A stretch of 5,919 nucleotides of DNA from Chloroflexota bacterium. GTDB lineage: Bacteria; Chloroflexota; Anaerolineae; Promineifilales; Promineifilaceae. Positions 1 through 5,391 of the stretch are shown here, piece after piece (the first letter of the stretch is position 1; each line of letters opens with the position of its first letter). Under the pieces are notes generated by a model. That model was not told where the DNA came from, searched no databases, and saw only the letters and a list, made by a program, of their open reading frames with translations. The translations under genes were made by a program, and so were the position numbers. The DNA lies in assembly GCA_020353135.1 (NCBI GenBank), contig CP070688.1, forward strand, positions 10,967-16,885, in the 5' to 3' direction.

Positions 1-399
1 ACGACGAATCAGGGGCATATCGCTAAAATCACGCTTGCCGATGATCAGATCGCTACCCAGCCGGTCGTAGGCATCCAGGAATTTGGGGATCTCGGCCGGG
101 TCGTGTTGGCCGTCGGCATCCAGGGTCACGACCGCGTCGTAGCCATCATCAATTGCCTGGCGAAATCCAGCTCTGAGGGCAGCTCCCTTGCCCTGGTTCG
201 GATTTACCGTTTTCACATTTGCGCCAGCTGCCGCAGCCACGGCGGCCGTATCATCCGTCGAGCCATCATCCACAACGAGCACAGGCAGGTACTCCCCGGT
301 AGCGGCGATGACAGGTGAAATCCGGCTTGCCTCATTGTAAGCAGGGATCAAGGCCAGGAGGTGACCCCTGGTGGGATATTCGATGCTGGCGTTTTCCAT
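1..399 (-). CDS. Family 2 glycosyltransferase (polyprenyl-phosphate sugar transferase type), N-terminal part
   Basis: The reverse strand reads as 133 codons from an ATG at 399 and is cut by the left edge, so the C-terminus is missing. The protein has the GT2 GT-A fold signature in order: LALIPAYNEA at residues 15-24 (nucleotide-sugar entry strand), VVDDGSTDDT at 42-51, NQGKGAALRAGF at 68-79, the metal-binding DxD in LDADGQH at 93-99, and DLIIGKR at 117-123. The NQGKG, DADGQH and IIGKR combination is typical of the dolichol/undecaprenyl-phosphate mannosyl- or glucosyltransferase branch, which moves a sugar from a nucleotide donor to a lipid carrier on the cytoplasmic membrane face. Members are usually about 230-330 residues, so roughly half is here. 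An in-frame TAG seven codons upstream makes 399 the only ATG start; its ribosome site is weak. It is divergent from the response regulator. The family call is firm; donor and acceptor cannot be read from this fragment. Confidence 0.93.
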   Translation of the reverse strand, partial: MENASIEYPTRGHLLALIPAYNEASRISPVIAATGEYLPVLVVDDGSTDDTAAVAAAAGANVKTVNPNQGKGAALRAGFRQAIDDGYDAVVTLDADGQHDPAEIPKFLDAYDRLGSDLIIGKRDFSDMPLIRR

Positions 400-439
400 T
401 CCGGCGTTTTTATCCTAAAATCACGGCGAGGCAAACATC
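400..439. promoter_or_regulatory. Divergent intergenic region with AT-rich inverted repeat
   Basis: Only 40 bp separate the starts of the glycosyltransferase and the response regulator, so promoters for both must lie here or reach into the coding sequences. An AT-rich patch contains a perfect inverted repeat, TTTTA-TCC-TAAAA, at 408-420. The hexamer TATCCT (411-416) could be a weak -10 on the plus strand, but no good -35 stands 16-18 bp upstream. GGCGAGG at 425-431 is the Shine-Dalgarno site of the response regulator. That a promoter is present is inferred from the gene arrangement; the exact elements are uncertain. Confidence 0.35.
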
Positions 440-1144
440 ATGGCCAAACATATACTTGTAGTAGACGACGACACCCTTTTGCGACGCAGCTTGAGCCTCC
501 AGTTGGAGCAGGCCGGCTATCGGGCCAGCACAGCGGCTACGGCCGAAGACGCCCTGGCCCTGGCCCGGCGCGATCGACCGGATTTGATCTTGCTGGATAT
601 CGGCCTGCCGGGCATGGATGGGCTGGACGCCCTGCGTCACATCCAGCAAGAGATGGACGTGCCGGTCATCTTTGTCAGCGCCCGCCGGCGTGAGTTGGAT
701 ACGATTCTGGGCCTGGAATTGGGCGCTGACGATTACATCACCAAGCCTTTTAGCCCCGATGTGCTGCTGGCCCACGTGAAGGCCGTCTTGCGGCGCAGCG
801 CACGCCAGGCAGGAGACAGTCCGGCCGTTTCAGCCTTGGAAGTTGGGGACATCACAATCGATCCCGGCGCCCACTCGGTATCCGTGGCCGGCCGGTCCGT
901 GGAGTTGACCGCCCGCGAGTTCGCTTTACTGCACGCCCTGGCCCAGGAAGCGGGCCGGGTCTTGTCGGTCGACGATCTGATCACCCGCGTCTGGGGCGCC
1001 GAGTTCATGGGCGAGCCCCAGGTCGTATACGTACACATTCGCTGGCTGCGGGAAAAAATCGAAGACGACCCTAACCTGCCACAACGGATCCTCAACGTGC
1101 GCGGCGTCGGCTACAAGCTGGTGCCCCAGCCGGCCGGAGATTGA
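440..1144 (+). CDS. OmpR/PhoB-family response regulator
   Basis: This 234-residue protein is a full-length two-component DNA-binding response regulator, the usual size for the family. The receiver domain (about 1-120) has the acidic pocket D9/D10 in LVVDDD, phospho-acceptor D53 in LLLDIGLPGMDG, switch residues S80 and Y99, and K102 in ITKPF. A short linker leads to an OmpR-type winged helix (about 130-229), recognised by ELTAREFALL, the recognition-helix segment VYVHIRWLREKIE, and the wing ending RGVGYKL at 221-227. ATG 440 is supported by GGCGAGG eight bases upstream and by the receiver beginning directly at residue 4. The histidine kinase follows 24 bp later, so the two form an operon and a cognate pair. 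It should bind DNA as a dimer at direct-repeat sites once phosphorylated. Its targets are not known; the repeat array at 2684-2845 is one nearby candidate. No key residue is missing. Confidence 0.97.
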   Translation: MAKHILVVDDDTLLRRSLSLQLEQAGYRASTAATAEDALALARRDRPDLILLDIGLPGMDGLDALRHIQQEMDVPVIFVSARRRELDTILGLELGADDYITKPFSPDVLLAHVKAVLRRSARQAGDSPAVSALEVGDITIDPGAHSVSVAGRSVELTAREFALLHALAQEAGRVLSVDDLITRVWGAEFMGEPQVVYVHIRWLREKIEDDPNLPQRILNVRGVGYKLVPQPAGD

Positions 1145-1168
1145 AGCAAGGAAGAAGGACATTTTTCC

Positions 1169-2593
1169 ATGCGTACGCTTCGCGGCCGTCTCGTATTAAG
1201 CCACATCCTGCCCATCTTGATCGTCGTTCCCCTGGTGGGCCTGGGCGTCATCTATTTGCTAGAAACGCAAGTCTTGCTGGACGACCTATCCCGGGACCTG
1301 GACGAGCAGGCCACTCTCATCGCCGAGGTGGCCGAAAACCAGGCTGACATCTGGCAGGATCCGGCCCTGGCCCAAGATCTGGCCAATAGCGCCAGTATCA
1401 TCATCCAGGGCCAGGTGCTGCTGCTCGAGGCCGACGGCGACCTTCTGGCGACCACAGACCCGGCGCTGGCCGGCGGCATCGGCCAGCGACCGGATCTCGA
1501 AGGGCTGGCCGATGCGTTGGCCGGCAATCCCAGGGTCCTCGTCCAATACAATGTGATCCAGACCGAGGGCCAGGCGCTGGTACCGGTGCTGGATGTCAAT
1601 AACGAGTTGCTCGGCATCGTCGGCGTCACCGAGTCCATCGCCGGCCTGGCATCTGATTTCGGCCGGCTGCGCTCGCTGGTATTGCTCACTCTTCTGGTCG
1701 AGGTCATCCTGGCCGTGCTTCTGGGCCTGGGCCTGGCCCGGCGACTGGCCCGGCCGATCATCGCCGTGACAGATGCGGTCGGCGAAATAGCTGCTGGTCA
1801 ACGCACCGAACCTATTGCCGAGGAAGGGCCGCGCGAAATTCGCCAGCTGGCGGCGTCGGTCAATACACTGGCCGCCAGGCTGCAAAGCCTGGAAGAGACC
1901 CGCCGGCGATTGTTGGCCAACCTGGTCCACGAGATCGGCCGGCCGTTGGGCGCCATTCGCTCGGCCATTCACGTGCTGCGCCAGGGCGCGGCCGAAGATC
2001 CGGGTGTACGGGACGAGCTTTTGGCCGGCGTCGAGGACGAAGTCCGGCGCATGCAGCCGCTTCTGGATGACCTGGCTCAACTGCACGGCCAGGTACTAGG
2101 CACACGCGAGCTGAACCGCAGCCCGCTGGCCTTGAGCGATTGGCTGGCCTCATCTCTCTTACCCTGGCGAGCCGCGGCGCTGGAGAAGGGCCTGAATTGG
2201 CAGGCCGATATCCCACCCGATTTGCCGACAATGGACCTGGATCACGAACGGATGGGCCAGGTGTTAGGGAATTTGCTGAGCAATGCCATCAAGTACACCC
2301 CGGAGGACGGCAGCGTATGGTTGAGCGCCGAGTCGGACGACCTGGAAGCGCGAATCGTCGTCGCCGACGACGGGCCAGGCATCGTCCCTGAAGAACAGGA
2401 GAAGGTGTTCGAACCGTTCTTCCGCAGCCAGCAGCAGCGGCGCTTTCCCCAGGGCCTGGGTCTAGGACTGACCATCGCCCGGGACATCACCGAAGCCCAT
2501 GGCGGGACGCTGGAGTTCGAAAGCATCCCGGCGGTCGATGGCCGGCCAGAATCGGGTAGCCGTTTTGTGGTGCATTTACCGCGAGAAGGGTAG
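1169..2593 (+). CDS. Membrane sensor histidine kinase with variant H-box
   Basis: This 474-residue protein is a transmembrane histidine kinase that should phosphorylate the adjacent response regulator. In order it has a first membrane segment (about 9-31), an extracytoplasmic sensor (about 32-167), a second membrane segment (about 169-189), a HAMP linker (about 190-245), a HisKA dimerisation helix with phospho-acceptor H254 in NLVHEIGRPLGAI, and an HATPase_c domain. The ATPase domain shows the N-box NLLSNAIKYTP (368-378), G1 box DDGPG (400-404), F-box FEPFF (414-418) and G2 box GLGLGL (429-434). The sensor segment around LLLEADGDLLATTDP and ELLGIVGV looks like a small Cache/PAS-type fold, but that is only a resemblance and the ligand is unknown. 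ATG 1169 follows AAGAAGGA by nine bases. The H-box is unusual: R258 stands where most HisKA kinases have the Thr/Asn needed for phosphatase activity. The kinase call is firm; the signal is unknown. Confidence 0.96.
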   Translation: MRTLRGRLVLSHILPILIVVPLVGLGVIYLLETQVLLDDLSRDLDEQATLIAEVAENQADIWQDPALAQDLANSASIIIQGQVLLLEADGDLLATTDPALAGGIGQRPDLEGLADALAGNPRVLVQYNVIQTEGQALVPVLDVNNELLGIVGVTESIAGLASDFGRLRSLVLLTLLVEVILAVLLGLGLARRLARPIIAVTDAVGEIAAGQRTEPIAEEGPREIRQLAASVNTLAARLQSLEETRRRLLANLVHEIGRPLGAIRSAIHVLRQGAAEDPGVRDELLAGVEDEVRRMQPLLDDLAQLHGQVLGTRELNRSPLALSDWLASSLLPWRAAALEKGLNWQADIPPDLPTMDLDHERMGQVLGNLLSNAIKYTPEDGSVWLSAESDDLEARIVVADDGPGIVPEEQEKVFEPFFRSQQQRRFPQGLGLGLTIARDITEAHGGTLEFESIPAVDGRPESGSRFVVHLPREG

Positions 2594-2603
2594 GACTCTT
2601 GAC

Positions 2604-2677
2604 CGGCTGACAAAGGAGCCGCAGACAAGGCGTACTTGCGTGGGATGAAACCCAAGGTGGGGTAAGGGAGCCTCACC
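2604..2677 (+). other. Run of short potential RNA stem-loops after the kinase gene
   Basis: Four short inverted repeats follow one another just after the kinase stop: CGGCT/AGCCG (2604-2608 with 2617-2621), CAAG/CTTG (2626-2629 with 2635-2638), TGGG/CCCA (2641-2644 with 2651-2654, six-base loop), and GGTGGGG/CCTCACC (2656-2662 with 2671-2677, seven pairs including one G-U, eight-base loop). The last is the strongest, but no run of T follows it, so it is a poor match to an intrinsic terminator. The stretch could end the two-component transcript, be part of a structured RNA, or be chance pairing in GC-rich DNA. No gene was found here. Confidence 0.3.
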
Positions 2678-2683
2678 AGTTCT

Positions 2684-2845
2684 CCTAAGCTGAGCGTTTC
2701 CTCAGCGACTGACCGTCTCCTCAGCAGGTGACCATTTTTCAGAAGCTGATGGCTTTTCAGCGGCTGACCGTCTTTCAGCAGCTCATGGCTTCTCAGCAGC
2801 TGACCGTTTCCTCAGCAGGTGACCATTTTCTCAGAGAACATGACC
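2684..2845. repeat. Tandem 18/19-bp repeat array with palindromic TCAGCNGCTGA core
   Basis: Nine degenerate units begin at 2684, 2703, 2722, 2740, 2758, 2776, 2794, 2813 and 2832. Spacings are 19, 19, 18, 18, 18, 18, 19 and 19 bp. The 14-base core is close to CAGCAGCTGACCGT, with variants ending in ATGGC or GACCAT, and units are joined by pyrimidine runs such as TTCCT or TTTT. Best-preserved units carry the inverted repeat TCAGC-N-GCTGA, including a CAGCTG. The first and last units are decayed. The array sits between the kinase stop and the secreted-protein gene, with no spacers of the CRISPR kind. The near-constant period and repeated palindrome would suit a multi-site protein-binding region, but slipped-strand expansion without function is also possible. 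The 18-bp middle units happen to keep a plus-strand frame open. Confidence 0.85.
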
Positions 2846-3117
2846 AAGGGGTGATTGAATCTAGGAAGATCGCTGAACTAGAATGGCTCCAGCGTCTCAA
2901 CCGAGCCAGTTCATTCCCTTAGTGTTGATCGGGGCGACCAACGCGAGCAGAAAATGGGCAGTTATTGTTAGCTGCCAGGGATGCCTTGGAGCACTCATCT
3001 ATTAAGGAACTGGGCCGATTCTATGTCGGAGATTTATTAAATGCCGCACCAAGCGCATCTACTGCCTCCCGAGTCAATGCTGACCTCCGACCAGTATCGG
3101 GCCTTCCCGAATCATTC
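2846..3117. other. Unassigned leader region before the secreted-protein gene
   Basis: These 272 bp are less GC-rich than the two-component genes. I see no convincing gene, hairpin terminator or well-spaced -35/-10 pair. The frame of the secreted-protein gene is open from about 2929, with possible TTG starts such as 2965. Those 56 extra codons have no ribosome site, would bury the signal peptide inside the protein and resemble nothing known, so they are read as untranslated leader. The promoter of the downstream gene presumably lies here or in the repeat array. Confidence 0.4.
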
Positions 3118-3124
3118 AAAGGAG
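3118..3124 (+). promoter_or_regulatory. Strong Shine-Dalgarno site that fixes the secreted-protein start
   Basis: AAAGGAG lies eight bases before the ATG at 3133. It is the only good ribosome site near the possible starts of this frame, and the signal peptide begins exactly at that ATG. This selects 3133 over the in-frame TTG at 2965, which would give 56 more residues. Confidence 0.85.
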
Positions 3125-3132
3125 TTATACAA

Positions 3133-5292
3133 ATGCATAAGCTGAAACGTTTTGTTAAGTTGTTACTGGTCATGATGTTTATCTCGCTACTGAGTATTTC
3201 GGTAGTGGCTGCAGAAGATCATGCTTCCTTGCTATTTTTCGATGATTTTTCTTCCGATAAGGGCTGGACAGACGAAAGCGGGGGCTATATCCATCGCGAC
3301 GCCTCCAATGAATGGTTGGCATATCAGGTGAGCCGCAACACGCAGAGGCGTTATTTCATCCCCATCAATGCCGCCTCTGACAGCATACAGCTCGACTTTC
3401 GCTTCAACGTGACCAGTGCAGGCGGCAACGGGGACGTGCACATCGGCCTCATCGAAGATCTGGACAACCCGGGCACGGGCTGGCCGTTTGACGCAACTGG
3501 CGTCATTGTCCAGGTTACGCGTGACACGTTATGGGGCCCGAGAGTGCTGGTAATGGCCAAATACTCTGATGGCGCTTTGCAGCTGAATCCCATCGAAAGC
3601 GCGCCCAACTACGGAGCTCTCAACACCTGGCGGCAGGCATCGTTTATGCTGAATGGAAGCAGCTGGACGACAGTCGTTAGGACGGACGACGGAACCGAGC
3701 TCGGGCGGCAATCGGGGACCTTGTCCGGATCGCACAATGAATATCGCTATCTAATGGTCTCTCGCGACCAGATTGGCGGTTGGGAGTGGCAAAATGGATA
3801 CCTGGACGATATAGAGGTCTCTGGGCATAGGTTGGTTGAAGATGACGTCACCGTTGAGACAATAATCGAAAACGACTCCGTATTCCCCGACACGGTACAT
3901 GCTCTTTATCTGACGGCCGGTGATGTGACAAACGATGGCACACCAGACCTGGTCGTAACCAAAGGTAAACCTGCCCGTGCGGCGGTATTCCAGAATCCCG
4001 ACGACGCATGGGATAGCGGTACATTGCTGCCTGGACCTTCAATCACGAATGCTGCCCGGCCATTTGTGGCCCCGATCCGCAACGACGGTCAAAACTGGCT
4101 AGTTTATACAGAACACAGTGTCGGTAACACCGGCGAGTGGCTGAGAGCGCACCGCTACAGCGGCACCACGCTTGTTGAGAACAAGGATATTTATGGCCGC
4201 ACCGCCTGGCCAGGCTGGCACGGACAGGCAGCAGGAGACGTCAACGGAGATGGAAAACTTGAAGTCTGGGTGGTCGAACTTTATGGCGCCTTCCCCAACC
4301 CGCACCATCACCTACGCCGGTATGTCTGGGATCCAGCTACAAGCTCCTATCCCGGCGTCGAGATCAAGGATGGTGGGCAGAACTATGAACCGGTAATTAA
4401 TCCGGTCGTGGGGGACTTCGTAGGCGACGGGACAGAGAGCCTGATCTGGGCAGCCCAATCCCAGCAGCTGGAGCTGGTCACCTATACACCCGGTTCTGGC
4501 ACGCACGATCATACTAGCAGTCCCGTCTTTAGTTTGCCTGGCTCTGTTACGGACTTTGACGCCGGCGAGCTAGATGGTTTACCAGGTACAGATGTTGCTG
4601 TGAGTACTTGGGATGGATCTTCGGCCTCGGTTCACATTCTGTCCGGGGGAACTTTCGACGTCGGCCAGATTGCTTCCGGCGTCGGCGAGTATCTGCAATC
4701 AGTCCGCATGGGTGATCTGAACGGCGACGGCTTGGCCGAGGTTTATGCCGTCGGCCGGGCCGGTGGAATCTATGGTTATGACACTGACCGCGGGTGGCGC
4801 CTGCTGGCCAGATATCCAGATTTGCTTTGGTCGCATGGAGATGGAACGACCGCGCGCTGGGCTGGTGCGAATAGAGATGAGGTTCTTTTTGGGGCGCCAG
4901 TAAGTGGAACGGCGTTCCGCATAATCAGGCTTAGCCTGGAGTTTGCGCCGCTCCTGGTGGATGTTGATGTCAAACCGAGCACATTCCCCAATTCCGTCAA
5001 CCACAGGAGCAACGGGAACATACCCGTTGCTATCCTGAGTAACGAGGAATTCGATGCTACGACGGTCGATCCTGCTTCAGTAAGGTTCGGTCCAGGTGAA
5101 GCCGGCGAGAGTCACGGCCGCGGTCACATCGAGGACGTTGATGGCGATGGGGATCTGGATTTGATGTTGCACTTCGGCACTCAGGACACAAACCTGCAAT
5201 GCGGAGAAGAAGTCGTTGCATTGACCGGGCTCACCTATGGCGGACAAGCGGTCTCAGGATCAGACTCCGTCCGCTTGGTAGGTTGCAAATAG
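3133..5292 (+). CDS. Secreted LamG-like / FG-GAP β-propeller protein
   Basis: This 719-residue exported protein starts with a Sec signal peptide: positive MHKLKRFVK, a hydrophobic core, and likely cleavage after A27 (VVAA-E). Residues about 34-231 form a LamG/concanavalin-like β-sandwich, opening FFDDFSSDKGW and closing LDDIEVSG, a fold that often binds carbohydrate. Residues about 255-600 form a β-propeller with FG-GAP/VCBS-type calcium loops DVTNDGTPD (264), DVNGDGKLE (369), DFVGDGTES (428), ELDGLPGTD (479) and DLNGDGLAE (528), plus two decayed loops near 314 and 575. Residues about 607-719 are a separate domain (VDVKPSTFPNSVN, IPVAILSNEEFD, HIEDVDGDGDLD) seen in many secreted proteins of environmental bacteria, function unknown to me. 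The only two cysteines are C690 and C718, both in that last domain. No catalytic motif, LPxTG or membrane anchor is visible. An extracellular binding or adhesion role is inferred. Codon use is more mixed than in the upstream genes. Confidence 0.92.
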   Translation: MHKLKRFVKLLLVMMFISLLSISVVAAEDHASLLFFDDFSSDKGWTDESGGYIHRDASNEWLAYQVSRNTQRRYFIPINAASDSIQLDFRFNVTSAGGNGDVHIGLIEDLDNPGTGWPFDATGVIVQVTRDTLWGPRVLVMAKYSDGALQLNPIESAPNYGALNTWRQASFMLNGSSWTTVVRTDDGTELGRQSGTLSGSHNEYRYLMVSRDQIGGWEWQNGYLDDIEVSGHRLVEDDVTVETIIENDSVFPDTVHALYLTAGDVTNDGTPDLVVTKGKPARAAVFQNPDDAWDSGTLLPGPSITNAARPFVAPIRNDGQNWLVYTEHSVGNTGEWLRAHRYSGTTLVENKDIYGRTAWPGWHGQAAGDVNGDGKLEVWVVELYGAFPNPHHHLRRYVWDPATSSYPGVEIKDGGQNYEPVINPVVGDFVGDGTESLIWAAQSQQLELVTYTPGSGTHDHTSSPVFSLPGSVTDFDAGELDGLPGTDVAVSTWDGSSASVHILSGGTFDVGQIASGVGEYLQSVRMGDLNGDGLAEVYAVGRAGGIYGYDTDRGWRLLARYPDLLWSHGDGTTARWAGANRDEVLFGAPVSGTAFRIIRLSLEFAPLLVDVDVKPSTFPNSVNHRSNGNIPVAILSNEEFDATTVDPASVRFGPGEAGESHGRGHIEDVDGDGDLDLMLHFGTQDTNLQCGEEVVALTGLTYGGQAVSGSDSVRLVGCK

Positions 5293-5315
5293 ACTAACGC
5301 CCCCTGGAATGGCAC

Positions 5316-5366
5316 GGCCCGCCGAGAAGGCGACGCCAGCATCGTCGCGACGAGCGTCGGCGGGCC
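5316..5366. terminator. GC-rich hairpin between convergent genes, likely shared terminator
   Basis: A perfect 10-bp inverted repeat, GGCCCGCCGA (5316-5325) with TCGGCGGGCC (5357-5366), encloses a second stem GCGACG/CGTCGC (5330-5335 with 5343-5348) with a seven-base loop. An alternative inner pairing, CGACGC (5331-5336) with GCGTCG (5354-5359), competes with both. The hairpin lies in the 99-bp gap between two converging stop codons, the expected place for a bidirectional terminator. Neither strand has a T-run after the stem, so it is not a classical intrinsic terminator; it may act as an RNA 3'-end stabiliser. Confidence 0.5.
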
Positions 5367-5391
5367 TGCGCCTAACCGCCCGGCAAGTCAG

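Noticed and set aside
410..1162. Minus-strand open frames opposite the response regulator
   Set aside because: They are antisense shadows of a complete, motif-rich OmpR-family gene, with low-complexity translations.
1252..2086. Long minus-strand open frames opposite the histidine kinase
   Set aside because: They mirror the GC-rich codon pattern of the kinase gene, match no family, and the plus-strand kinase has full domain support.
2684..2845. CRISPR array
   Set aside because: The repeat units abut each other with only 4-5 base pyrimidine linkers; there are no unique spacers of 25-40 bp and no cas genes.
2728..2922. Open frame of 64 codons (GTG start) across the repeat array, with a six-residue repeat like FQQLMA/FQRLTV and a hydrophilic tail
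   Set aside because: The frame stays open because the middle units are 18 bp long, whereas the flanking 19-bp units would shift it. The start lies inside a repeat and has no ribosome site. The tail looks mildly protein-like, so a decayed gene cannot be fully excluded.
2965..3132. N-terminal extension of the secreted protein by 56 codons from a TTG
   Set aside because: There is no Shine-Dalgarno site there, and the extension would place the signal peptide inside the protein. ATG 3133 has AAAGGAG at ideal spacing.
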